A stretch of DNA of 64,000 nucleotides from contig CM036753.1 in NCBI GenBank assembly GCA_020796225.1, positions 63,272,865 through 63,336,864 of the forward strand. Direction: 5' to 3'. Source of the DNA: Arion vulgaris. Lineage: Eukaryota; Mollusca; Gastropoda; Stylommatophora; Arionidae. The notes beneath the pieces were generated by a model, which was not told the DNA's origin, ran no database searches, and saw only the letters and a program-made list of their open reading frames with translations. Position numbers and translations under genes: made by a program. Shown here piece after piece: positions 11,956 through 22,995 of this stretch (positions are counted from its first letter, which is position 1; each line of letters begins with the position of its first letter).

Positions 11956-12235
11956 ATGATGGTCCTTTCTTCTTCTTCTTCGAGCACTTCATATCGGCCA
12001 CTTGTGAACCACTCTGTGTGATCTGTATGTGATCTGAGCCTAAAAGCGATTGTACGTTGTGCCAGTTATACGCCTACAAGTAGGCCAGCACATCCAATTT
12101 CTACGACGCTTTTGATTTACTAGGGTAGCTTCCCTGGCCCCTACCTCAATCGCCTCTTACGACATGCCTTGTAGGTCGTAGTGGTACTATTCTTTGCTTT
12201 TCTCGCAGATTCCTGCACCACATAGGCGGAAATCA
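11956..12235 (-). mobile_element. SINE-B, near full length
   Basis: A minus-strand copy with its GAA tail (TTCTTCTTCTTC on plus) abutting the SINE-C 3' end. It has CCTACAAGTAGGCC and TTACTAGGGTAGCTTCC, the complements of the plus-strand hallmarks. Confidence 0.8.
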
Positions 12236-12718
12236 ATCAAGTGAATACTTTTGTAACAGATAAGTCTAAACGATTGGCAATATTTTTAGAAGGCCTGAAG
12301 CAATGAAAATCGATTTGATTCCATCAGCTATTCTGATCACTCGCTCTGCTGCTGCCTTTTAGAGCAGATCCATTATAACCCCCAGGAAATTTGGCTTCAA
12401 CTTCTAGCTCATCAAAGAACACTTCAAATGCTTGCTAGTGATTCTGATCTAGCCCTGCTAGTGTATTAACATGGAAGTGTTTTAATTGCGTTATCAATTT
12501 TATAATTATCATGTACGCATCTATAAGAATTATTGATAAATGTTCAACCTTCGAATTGAAGTGAGAAAACAGAAAGATGTAGTAAAGAAACTGTTTTCTT
12601 ACTATTCCGTATATCTAGAAATAGGATGTTGTGTTTGTATTTTTATCTCTGATCACTGGTAAGTGATCGAGTATGTGGTTAGTATCATGTCCACCGAATT
12701 TAATTCCCAGTGTTAATC
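12236..12718. other. No recognisable gene
   Basis: AT-rich sequence with stops in all frames. I see no repeat-family match and no promoter or splice structure worth naming. Confidence 0.6.
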
Positions 12719-12780
12719 AGAGGAGCGTCTGGCGGAATGGATTAGAGCGCGGCTCACATGCGGGAGACCCCAGTTCAATC
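12719..12780 (+). other. tRNA-like sequence truncated after its B box
   Basis: A GGCGGAATGGATTAGAGC A-box region and a CAGTTCAATCC B-box region lie at tRNA-like spacing. The sequence then runs directly into the GAA tail of a minus-strand SINE-B. No paired acceptor stem is visible, so it is a SINE head or tRNA pseudogene rather than a working tRNA. Confidence 0.45.
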
Positions 12781-13050
12781 CTTTATTTCTTCTTCGAGCG
12801 CTCCGTATCGACCATTTGTTAAATCCCTATTTATGCTTTGTATGTGATCTGAGACTAAGAGCGATTGTATGTTGTGCCATTTATGCGCTTACAAGTAGGC
12901 CAACACATCCGATTTCTGCAACACTTTTTATTTGTTAGGATAGCTTTCCTAGGTCCTTATCTCAGTCGCCTCTTACGACATGCCTTGTAGGTTGCAGTGT
13001 TACTATTCTTTGCTCCCGTGTGAGCCCCGGCAAGACACGGATGGTGTTCA
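12781..13050 (-). mobile_element. SINE-B inserted in a tRNA-like element
   Basis: Minus-strand copy with short GAA tail at 12786-12797, CTTACAAGTAGGCC and CTTACGACATGCC. After it, GGTGTTCAATCC (13041-13052) looks like another decayed tRNA-type B box, consistent with insertion into an older SINE. Confidence 0.7.
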
Positions 13051-13134
13051 ATCCACAGTAATGCCAAGGATTTTATTCTGTCGGTGGCATAAAAGAAAAT
13101 TCCTAAACATGAACAGTTTCACCGTAACTGCGCT

Positions 13135-15290
13135 AGCCATGCAGCTCATGTCTCCTGGCTCTGCTCTCAGGCTCATGCTCTCCTCAGGCTCATGTCTCCT
13201 CAGGCTCATGTCTCCTCAGGCTCATGCTCTCCTCAGGCTCATGCTCTCCTCAGGCTCATGCTCTCAGGCTCATGCTCTCAGGCTCACGCTCCCTCAGGCT
13301 CAGCCTCCTCAGGCTCATGCTCTCCTCAGGCTCATGCTCTCCTCAGCTCCTCTCCTCAGGCTCAGCTCTCCTCAGGCTCAGCTCCTCAGGCTCAGCCTCT
13401 CAGGCTTGCCTCTCAGGCTCATGCTCTCCTCAGGCTCATCTCTCCTCAGGCTCAGCCTCCTCAGGCTCATGCTCTCAGGCTCATGCTCTCCTCAGGCTCA
13501 TGCTCTCTCAGGCTCAGCCTCCTCAGGCTCAAGCTCTCCACAGGCTCAGCCTCCTCAGGCTCAAGCTCTCCTCAGGCTCAGCTCTCCTCAGGCTCACCTC
13601 CTCTCAGCCTCCAGCTCTCCTCAGGCTCATGCTCTCCTCAGGCTCATGTCTCTCAGGCTCATGCTCTCCTCAGGCTCATGCTCTCATCAGGCTCACGCTC
13701 CCTCAGGCTCAGCTCTCCTCAGGCTCAGCTCTCTCAGGCTCAGCTCTCCCAGGCTCATCTCTCCTCAGGCCAGCTCTCCTCAGGCCATGCCTCCCAGGCT
13801 CAGCTCTCCTCAGGCTAGCTCTCAGGCTCATGCTCTCCAGGCTCATCTCTCCTCAGCTCAGCTCTCCTCAGGCTCATGCTCTCAGGCTCATGCTCTCCTC
13901 AGGTCTCAGCTCACTCCTCAGGCTCACTGCTCTCCTCAGGCTCAGCTCTCCTCAGGCTCAGCTCTCCTCAGCAGCTCTCATGCTCTCCTCAGGCTCATGC
14001 CTCCCTCAGGCTCATGCTCTCCTCAGGCTCATGCTCTCTCAGGCTCATGCTCTCCTCAGGCTCATGCTCTCCTCAGGCCTCATGCTCTCCCAGGCTCATG
14101 CCTCTCAGGCTCACGCTCTCCTCAGGCTCATAGCTCTCCTCAGGCTCATGCTCTCCTCAGGCTCATGCTCTCCTCAGGCTCATGCTCTCCTCAGGCTCAT
14201 GCTCTCCTCAGGCTCAAGCTCTCCTCAGGCTCAAGCTCTCCTCAGGCTCATTCCCCGGTCTCTCCTCAGCAGCTCTCACATGCTCTCCTCAGGCTCAGCT
14301 CTCCTCAGCTCAGCCTCCCAGGCTCCTCCTCAGGCTCAGCTCTCCTCAGGCTCAGCTCTCCTCAGGCTCAGCCTCCTCAGGCTCAGCTCTCCTCAGGCTC
14401 AGCCTCACTCTCCTCAGGCTCATGCTCTCTCAGGCTCATCGCTCCGCTCTCTCAGGCTCATGCTCTCCTCAGGCTCCCTAGGGCTCTCCTCAGGCTCATG
14501 CTCTCCTCAGGCTCACGCTCTCCTCAGGCTCAAGCTCTCCTCAGGCTCAGCCTCCTCAGGCTCACTCTCCCAGGCTCACTTCACTGCCTCCTCAGGCTCA
14601 TGCTCTCCTCAGGCTCATCCTCCCCAGGCTAGCCAGGCTCAGTCTCAGGCTCATGACTCTCTCTCAGCTCATGCCTCCTCAGGCTCATGCTCTCTCAGGC
14701 TCACGCTCTCCTCAGCTCAGCCTCCTCAGGCTCATGCTCTCCTCAGGCTCTACTCCCAGGCTCAAGCCTCCTCAGGCTCATGCTCTCAGGCTCATGCTCT
14801 CCTCAGGCTCTCCTCTCAGCTCATGCTCTCCTCAGGCTCATGCTCTCATCAGGCTCACGCTCCTAGCTCATGCTCTCAGGCTCACTCTCTCAGGCTCATC
14901 CAGGCCTCCCAGGCTCATGCTCTCAGGCTCATGCTCTCCTCAGGCTCATGCCTCTCAGGCTCATGCCTCCTCAGGCTCATGCCTCATCAGCTCACGCCTC
15001 CAGCTCACGCTCCTCAGGCTCAGCTCTCAGGCTCAAGCCTCCTCAGGCTCAGCCTCCTCAGGCCATGCCTCCTCAGGCTCTATCTCCTCAGCTCAAGCCT
15101 CCTCAGGCTCACGCCTCCTCAGACTCAGCTCTCCTCATGCTCATGCTCTCCTCAGGCTCACGCCTCTCAGGCTCATGCCTCCTCATGCTCATGCTCTCCT
15201 TCCTCCAGGCATGCCTCCTCAGGCTCATGTCTCCTCAGGCTCACGCTCCTCCTCAGGCTCACGCCTCCTCGGGCTCCGCTCTCCCTGCCT
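13135..15290. repeat. 17-bp minisatellite (TCAGGCTCATGCTCTCC)
   Basis: Well over a hundred irregular copies of a 17-bp unit with many shortened forms and ATG/AGC/ACG/AAG variants after GGCTC. Because 17 is not a multiple of 3 and the unit lacks stops, all three plus frames stay open for hundreds of codons. These frames are artefacts of composition: the peptide just cycles SSGSCSPQAHALLRLML. Confidence 0.95.
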
Positions 15291-15424
15291 TTCAGCTCGT
15301 TCCTGTCATACACGCGCTAAACAAGCGGTACTACAGACAGTAACGACAGATTAGCGACAGTTAATTTATGAGTAATTTGAACAGTAAATGAATATTTTAC
15401 ATCCAGCGTTTAGATGAAATCAAG

Positions 15425-16430
15425 CAAATCAAATCATAGTCAGGGTCAAAGCGCGTAGGTACAACGCCGCACCTTGGATTAGTGAGGTGAACTAATCAAG
15501 ATCCTACCCACCTCACGTGGTGACCCTGGTAACAGACAAGGTTCTGTCTGACTAAGCGGGTAGGGATCGAGGAGAGCTACAGGCAGTGGTAGTAGAGCAG
15601 AGTCGTCACGTTCGATGATATCTGCTCGCAACACAGACGAGTGGCATCCCAGAGTGACTATTAATGCACATCTCTCCCGGCCGATGGGAAAAACGGAACG
15701 ATAACCATAAAGGGATGAGGGGTGCATCCAGAGAAGAGGCGTGGGCCCACAGGGAGAAAAACGTGCGCCCGAGATGAGCTGCACGTGGGCCTACATAGGG
15801 CGAACTCGGAGCCCTAAGGTGGGGACCCGAGTTGAGCTCAGTGTACGGACAGTCTAGAGGCATGGTAAATGTGAGCACGGTGAGAACAGATGGTAATTGT
15901 TCGGCAGGCACCAAGGCAGAGCGAGCACGCATGCGGACGATGCACGGCGGGCCCATCGGTAGGGCAGACGTGCAAGACGCTAATGGTGCAGCGAATAGGG
16001 GGCACGGCAGGAGTAGGGGTGAGCGGACGATCCAAATGTACAGAAAGACTAGAAAGCCCAGCAGAGGCTTGAATCCAGTGCGCGTTTCCACTCGCAGGGA
16101 ACAAGTACTGCCTTATAGTTTGATTGGAGACAATAAAAGCCTAGTGGAGCAAACCGTACATAAATCTGAACGGTAGGCAAACCAAGTAGTCCATAAAAAT
16201 ACCGGTTAGGTGGGCAGATGACGCTCATCAACCCGGGCGGGCAGGTCGTCTAATGGTCGCTACCCTACAAGAAAATAGCAACCTGCTGCCTTGCAAGTTG
16301 GCTGGGGACAGCCCAAGGCTGACGGAGAGCGAACCCAGTAAACGCTGACTAAAACCGGACACATAGTCGAAGGATAAGCACCAGAGCTCCAAATGGTAAT
16401 GAAGATTGTGAACGTACACCCTTCTTGGTG
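15425..16430. other. GC-rich island of unknown origin
   Basis: This kilobase is visibly richer in G and C than the DNA around it, with open frames on both strands (longest: minus 15606-16091, 161 codons) that I cannot assign to any family. The stretch near 15510-15560 (CACGTGGTGACCCTGGTAAC) resembles the junction of an LTR and a primer-binding site. A 5' leader of an LTR retrotransposon is therefore one possibility. No gag/pol motif or second LTR is seen. Confidence 0.4.
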
Positions 16431-16439
16431 TTAGGCTGT

Positions 16440-16755
16440 TTATATATCACAATAAGAATGATAAAAATGACCGTAAAAAAGAACGATCGCGCGCCAGAGA
16501 GAGAGAGAGAGAGAGAGAGAAATCATAGTCACATAGCACCAATTCCGAAATGCAAACATGTCACCATGAACACTAAAAGAACATTGTTCACCACAATCTT
16601 CCTCTCAACATTATGCTATCAGTGCCAAACCTGGACGCTGACATCAAACGATAGAAGAAAACTAGTCACGGCAGAGATGAAATGTCTACGTAGAATGCTG
16701 GAAATATGAAGAAGAGACCAGTTTAGAAATGAAGACATCAGAATAAAAGTGGGTA
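16440..16755 (+). mobile_element. LINE-Q fragment leading into a satellite
   Basis: Encodes TIFLSTLCYQCQTWTLTSN, then TAEMKCLRRML and, after one stop, a VGTTSVFQQHN stretch. This is the normal order for the C-terminal part of a LINE endonuclease/reverse transcriptase. A (GA)n microsatellite lies at 16498-16520. At about 16755 the coding sequence grades into the ACAACATCAACATA array. Just after the array (18066-18087) a TTCACGGACACATGCAGA stretch resembles the next LINE motif, WFGHLMR. Confidence 0.65.
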
Positions 16756-18064
16756 CAACATCAGTATTTCAACAACATAACATCTATAACATCAACAACA
16801 CAACATCAACACAACTTCAACATCGCAATATCAACAAACATCACCAACAAAACAACATCAACAACACAACATCAACATCAACAAAGCATCAATAAAACAA
16901 CATCAACAAAACAACATCAACATAACAACATCAACATAACAACATCAACAAAACAACACAACATCAACATCAACAAAACAACATCAACATAACATCAACA
17001 TAACAACATCAACATAACAACATCAACATAACAACATCAACAAAACAACATAACATCAACATAACAACATCAACAAAACAACATAACAACATAACATAAC
17101 AACATCAACATAACAACATCAACAAAACACCATAACAACATAACATAACAACATCAACATAACAACATAACAACATCAACATAACAACATCAACAAAACA
17201 ACATCAACATAACAACATCAACATAACAACATCAACATAACAACATCAACAAAACAACATAACAACATCAACATAACAACATCAACAAAACAACATCAAC
17301 ATAACAACATCAACATAACAACATCAACATAACAACATCAACAAAACAACATAACAACATAACAACATCAACAAAACAACATAACAACATAACAACATCA
17401 ACATAACAACATCAACATAACAACATCAACATAACAACATAACAACATCAACATAACAACATCAACAAAACAACATCAACATAACAACATCAACAAAACA
17501 ACATCAACATAACAACATCAACAAAACAACATCAACATAACAACATCAACAAAACAACATCAACATAACAACATCAACATAACAACATCAACATAACAAC
17601 ATCAACAAAACAACATCAACATAACAACATCAACAAAACAACATCAACATAACAACATCAACAAAACAACATCAACATAACAACATCAACAAAACAACAT
17701 CAACATAACAACATCAACAAAACAACATAACATCAACATAACAACATCAACATAACAACATCAACAAAACAACATCAACATAACAACATCAACAAAACAA
17801 CATCAACATAACAACATCAACATAACAACATCAACAAAACAACATCAACATAACAACATCAACATAACAACATCAACATAACAACATCAACATAACAACA
17901 TCAACAAAACAACATCAACATAACAACATCAACAAAACAACATCAACATAACAACATCAACATAACAACATCAACAAAACAACATCAACAAAACAACATC
18001 AACATAACAACATCAACATAACAACATCAACATAACAACATCAACAAAACATCAACAAAACATA
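16755..18064. repeat. 15-bp array (AACAACATCAACAWA)
   Basis: About 85 copies of a 15-bp unit in two forms, ending ATA or AAA, with occasional deletions. It is bounded on the left by LINE-Q coding sequence. It lacks G almost entirely on this strand, so the strands differ strongly in composition. Confidence 0.95.
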
Positions 18065-18378
18065 ATTTCACGGACACATGCAGATATTATACTTTTTTTT
18101 AGCCAAACTACACTTTGTCACATGTTGCAGGAAATATAACCAAATTACCCTAACCAGACATTAAGGAATAGAATTTATGAGTCTCTAAATGATGCTGATA
18201 CGAAGAGACAGCTTATCACTGAGATCTAGTACAGACATTTGAATGTTGTGTGGGCAAGTGATGTAAATAAGAGAATTGAGGATCAGTTTGACAACTACTA
18301 ACGGTAATGGGAGAGACAGTAGTCGGCAAAACTAAAACATACTGATCTACTTAATTTAATAAATAAATACAACTAACA
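18065..18378. other. Unassigned stretch after the array
   Basis: Begins with a possible continuation of the LINE-Q ORF (see the preceding LINE). The rest shows only broken frames and no recognisable protein. Confidence 0.4.
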
Positions 18379-18500
18379 TTAACCCTTTAGCTCCTCTGAG
18401 CCGATTTAGTGGCTCGGATATTTTTTAGATAACACAAAGCCATTATACAAATTCAGTATAGATCGCAATATAAGTGTATTAGGAGGTAAATAGAATTACA
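18379..18500. mobile_element. MITE, TTAA-type, decayed
   Basis: Starts TTAACCCTTTAGCTCC and has an internal GAGCCGATTTAGTGGCTC hairpin followed by AACACAAAGCCA. The same order occurs at 32200, 55159 and 60114. The 3' end is worn. TTAA ends suggest a piggyBac-like mobiliser. Confidence 0.5.
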
Positions 18501-18504
18501 GAGT

Positions 18505-18960
18505 CTATTGTCTTTCCCCAGGGGGATGATGGAATTAGTTTTTCTCTCTTGCAGTTAAGCGTAAGGGTGGGAGCTTTAATTTGCGTTCCAAGACTAGATG
18601 AGTTGCCCGTGTTTTTGTTATATCCGTGTTTATTTAGTGTGGACTTGATATTGTCTATCCATCTATGTCTTAGTCTTCCCTTGGCTCTAGTACCCGATCT
18701 CTTTTTATTGTATGCTGTTATTTGGTGGTTGGTTGTATTCCATTCTCATTAAATGTCAAAACCACTGCATATGTTGTCTTTCAATGTATTCGGTGCATGA
18801 AGGTGTGCCCAATCTGCTTCTAATGTTCTCGTTTCTTAGTCTATACGGGGTGAAGCGGTTAATGTTGCGTCCTATAGGGCAATATATGTGGCTGGAAAGA
18901 AGCCAGATTGACACGGACAAGACATGAAGATATACAAATTCTCGTCCGTACGGCTATCAG
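18505..18960 (-). mobile_element. LINE C-terminal relic, probably LINE-Q
   Basis: Aligns with 24670-24920 (shared CTATTGTCTTTCC, TAGGTTGTATTCCATT and ATTAAATGTC at similar spacing). The minus strand encodes a decayed RHRWIDNIKSTLNKHG motif, the basic DNI element found near LINE C-termini. No intact frame remains. Confidence 0.55.
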
Positions 18961-19029
18961 CTCGATTCTGGTCGATTCAGTCTCAATTGGGTGCCATAGA
19001 AACACCAGGAAATAAAGACTGTCATTGTC

Positions 19030-19860
19030 ATAACTAGAAAATAGTCAACTAGAAGATTTGGAATTTGCAGATGATATTGCCTTGTTAAGTAGAAACAACC
19101 AAGATATGCAAAGAAAAACAGACAACTTGTCATCTATAGCATCAAAAGTTGGACTGCAGATAAGCTATGAAAAAACAAATATAATGAAGACACCTATGGC
19201 AAGTAATGCGGATATCACACTGGAATCTAAAATGATAAAAATAACAGAGCAGTTCACCTATTTGGGTAGCAATTTTGATTGCACAGGAAATGTTAAAAAG
19301 AAATTATGATACGAATTGGCAAAGCAACATCAGCTTTTAAAAGTCTAAATAAAATATGGAACTGCAAGTTATATAGTATTAAAACTAAATTACGAATTTT
19401 CAATTCAAATGTTGTATCAATCCTAACATATGCCAGCGAGAGTTGGAAAATGACTAAAGATATAGAAAGCAAGTTGAATGCATTTGAAAATAGATGAAAG
19501 TAATGAATATAAAATGGAACGAATTCAGGAGAAATGATGAAATCAGAGACATGTCTGGTCAACCACTAGTGACAACTGTTATAAGAAAGAGAAGATGGAG
19601 ATATGTTGGGCACACCTTGAGGAGAAATGATCAACGAATATCAAAGCAGGCATTGAAGTGGGATGCAAACGGTTCAAGAAAGAGAGGTCGACCTAAGGAG
19701 ACCCTGAAGCGAACTTTGCTGAGAGAGGCAGGAAATATCGGTCTGAGTTCCATGGAGGAGATTGAGCGAGTTGCCCAGGATAGAGCGGTATGGAGAAATT
19801 ACTTGCAGGCCCTATGTAACGTATAACGGTACGAGAGGATTATTATATATTATTATTATT
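19030..19860 (+). mobile_element. LINE-F, reverse transcriptase end to 3' tail
   Basis: Three frames in sequence encode the end of a LINE ORF2. EFADDIALLS is the catalytic FADD motif of reverse transcriptase, followed by a YLGS motif, then KRRWRYVGHTLRRND and SRKRGRPKETLKR, ending AQDRAVWRNYLQALCNV. Breaks at about 19305 and 19494 separate the pieces. A TAT-rich tail follows at 19840-19860. 5'-truncated and dead. The motif order is seen directly; the clade (RTE/CR1-like) is uncertain. Confidence 0.85.
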
Positions 19861-19944
19861 AGTCATATTGATCATATCACTCATAGTGCGCCATTGTTCA
19901 AATACAAATACTCATCATACAACACAGTATTCTCAATGCACATC

Positions 19945-20230
19945 ATGATATCTTCTTCTTCTTCAGCGATCTTTGGTCATGCGCTTAATTTACTGTAGAC
20001 CAATTTATGTTTACGTAGGCGACATATAATGACCTGATCCGTTCTTCTTAGGCCTTTAACGACGACCTTTCCATAATTATATCCAGTGTTTATCTTCCAG
20101 TATATTGCACATTTTCTGTTTATGAAAGTTTTAACATCTTGAAAAGGCAGTTGTTGGTAAATTTGTGCTTTTGCTTCATGGTATGAAAGCGCGTTATTTA
20201 CGTACTTTATTTGATAATATTTATGCACCC
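19945..20230 (-). mobile_element. LINE-E 3' fragment
   Basis: Encodes VKTFINRKCAIYWK, LRRTDQVIICRLRKHKL and a SKLSA end on the minus strand, with a GAAGAAGAAGATAT tail. It matches 5405-6075 at both ends. Compared with that copy it lacks the Cys-rich tail, an internal deletion. Confidence 0.6.
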
Positions 20231-20480
20231 TCTATTGTTGAAAAAGCCAAAAATGATACTGACTTAATAACTGCATCTAAGAACAGAAAACTAGACTGAG
20301 CATCTTAGTTTTAGGACTGACGTATATTGTTAAGGTGCATTGACTCAAGACGTGATGACACTTTTGTCCTGAGAATTCATTTGAACAGACGCTTAAGGTA
20401 TAACAGAACTCGGTGTGACCAACAGACAATATGTGACGGGTAATAAGCATGGTGAACCCTACTTTACTTTAAGTATCATT
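20231..20480. other. Nothing recognised
   Basis: Stops in all frames; no repeat-family match noticed. Confidence 0.5.
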
Positions 20481-21358
20481 CAGGATCCCAAACAATGTTA
20501 GGGATGTCTAATTTTGGCTACTGAGGATCCCAAACAATGTTAGGGATGTGTAATTTTGGCTACTGAGGATCCCAAACAATGTTAGGGATGTCTAATTTTG
20601 GCTACTGAGGATCCCAAACAATGTTAGGGATGTGTAATTTTGGCTACTGAGGATCCCAAACAATGTTAGGGATGTGTAATTTGTACTGAGGATCCCAAAC
20701 AATGTTAGGGATGTGTAATTTTGGCTACTGAGGATCCCAAACAATGTTAGGGATGTGTAATTTTGGCTACTGAGGATCCCAAACAATGTTAGGGATGTGT
20801 AATTTTGTTACTGAGGATCCCAAACAATGTTAGGGATGTGTAATTTTGGCTACTGAGGATCCCAAACAATGTTAGGGATGTCTAATTTTACTACTGAGGA
20901 TCCCAAACAATGTTAGGGATGTCTAATTTTGGCTACTGAGGATCCCAAACAATGTTAGGGATGTCTAATTTTGGCTACTGAGGATCCCAAACAATGTTAG
21001 GGATGTCTAATGTTGGCTACTGAGGATCCCAAACAATGTTAGGGATGTCTAATTTTGGCTACTGAGGATCCCAAACAATGTTAGTGATGTCTAATTTTGG
21101 CTACTGAGGATCCCAAACAATGTTAGGGATGTCTAATTTTGGCTACTGAGGATCCCAAACAATGTTAGGGATGTCTAATTTTGGCTACTGAGGATCCCAA
21201 ACAATGTTAGGGATGTCTAATTTTTGCTACTGAGGATCCCAAACAATGTTAGGGATGTCTAATTTTGGCTACTGAGGATCCCAAACAATGTTAGGGATGT
21301 CTAATTTTGGCTACTGAGGATCCCAAACAATGTTAGGGATGTCTAATTTTGGCTACTG
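20481..21358. repeat. 42-bp satellite, about 21 copies
   Basis: Unit AGGATCCCAAACAATGTTAG plus 22 further bases, exact 42-bp period, with a BamHI-type GGATCC in nearly every unit. Variants GTGTAA and GTCTAA are clustered: GTGTAA dominates to about 20870, GTCTAA afterwards. The 42-bp length keeps a 14-residue frame open on the minus strand, but there is no sign of selection on it. Confidence 0.95.
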
Positions 21359-21359
21359 T

Positions 21360-22453
21360 CCCGAGATAGACAGAAAATCAACAGACACCCTAGTTCGTCA
21401 ATGATGTGTACTACATGACATGTAGCCTTGTGGAATAGCAAGAACCTAATCGCTGTTGGATCGAAGAAGAAGAAGATGAAGAAGAAGGAAAAATAGGAAG
21501 TAGCAACTGGAACATGATAGAAGGGTAATAACTTGTATTCATCGGGAACCACATTGTGTAATAAACAATAAATCGGTTATCTCCCCTAGCTTGGCTACTT
21601 TTTAAAAAATGTCTATTAATTATATTTTAATTATTTTTTATAATGGAATGTTAAGCTATGAATGTTGATGTTTTTAATGATTAGAAAAACAACATTGCAT
21701 GGTTGCTATGACAAAAGCTGCCATCGCTTTAAAAATACGTATATTTAGAATCGTAAAACTTACAAAACAAACAAATATATTGATAAAGAAATAGATGATT
21801 CATAAACAGTAAGCATATCAATACTTGGATTCTCCGAAAGGAGTTAATTTTTATTTGTCATGTTTGTTGGCCTCACGCTCTGATATAACCAATAAAAGGT
21901 TCGCCTTAGGTTAAAAGGAGCGTCCTCGGCTAAAGAGGATTTAATCCCCACCAAACAAACAACAAACAATGCAAGCATATCAAGAGCTAATCTGTGACAT
22001 TTATTGTCCGTAAAATCTCAAGAAATATATATTTTTTTTAAAACTTATGCTTGGCAAAAAACCGCACAAAATGTGTCATCATTTTACATTGAAAATTAAT
22101 TTTAAAAACAAATATTCGTAAAAATGTAATTTAAAAAACATCAGTAGATACAACATTATATGTGAGATATTCACCTCAAATTTCGTGTCTCTAGAATTAG
22201 TATTAGTTGAAACTCAAGGTTTCCAACATATATTAAATGGGATATTCCAACATTGTAACAACTGGTAAAATCGAGGGTAGGCGAGACAGAGAGAGAAAAC
22301 TTTGGATAACCTGACTTTCAATCTAGTTTCGATCTCTCTATGATGCATGCGACTTATAATTATAAAGCACTTACTGTGAACCTCTTTACACCTGCTAAAA
22401 ATAAAGTTAGTAATATTAAGGGAATTCAAGAGGTCATAGATGAATCACTTTTG
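21360..22453. other. AT-rich stretch without a gene
   Basis: Contains a GAA-rich patch at 21463-21490 and long A/T runs. No ORF resembles a known protein. Confidence 0.6.
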
Positions 22454-22627
22454 TAAACATTCTAGTGCCTCCTTCAAACATTCTAGTGCCTCCTTCAAAC
22501 ATTCTAGTGCCTCCTTCAAACATTCTAGTGCCTCCTTCAAACATTCTAGTGCCTCCTTCAAACATTCTAGTGCCTCCTTAAAACATTCTAGTGCCTCCTT
22601 CAAACATTCTAGTGCCTCCTTCAAACA
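22454..22627. repeat. 21-bp tandem repeat x 8
   Basis: Eight near-identical copies of AAACATTCTAGTGCCTCCTT plus one C. The period is a multiple of 3, so a KHSSASF frame stays open for 76 codons. I see no start context or partner exon to support translation. Confidence 0.95.
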
Positions 22628-22995
22628 ATCGCGTCAGTCTGAAACAAGGGGACAATTAAACACTAATTGAGTTGAAATTATCACCAAGGAAAGTTACCAC
22701 GTTCAGTGTCTATGTTTAACGACGTTCTGGCATTCTGAGACAACAGTAAATGCAGAAAACAAACATGAAGATAAATAATCAGGAAAAACTCACAAGACAA
22801 TATAATTTCAAATTGTCATTTTGCTTTATTATTTAACGAGACTTAACATTATGACTAGCGAGATTTTCATCACAATTAACTCCCTGTATACGCATACTGA
22901 AATCACGTTTCTTACTTAGTTTTTTAGAATAAATGGTGGTAACCAAATATATTAAAATTTAATGATAAGCATCAGATGGCTATTTCTTTGTCAAT
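22628..22995. other. Nothing recognised
   Basis: AT-rich sequence between a minisatellite and SINE-C, without ORFs or family matches. Confidence 0.5.

Noticed and set aside
12719..12780. Functional tRNA gene
   Set aside because: A and B boxes are present but no acceptor stem closes and the 3' part is interrupted by a SINE.
12980..14632. 550-codon plus-strand ORF
   Set aside because: Starts in SINE-B and reads through the 17-bp minisatellite; the peptide only cycles and overlaps equally long frames in other phases.
13224..15320. 698-codon plus-strand ORF
   Set aside because: Same minisatellite in another phase; openness comes from a stop-free unit.
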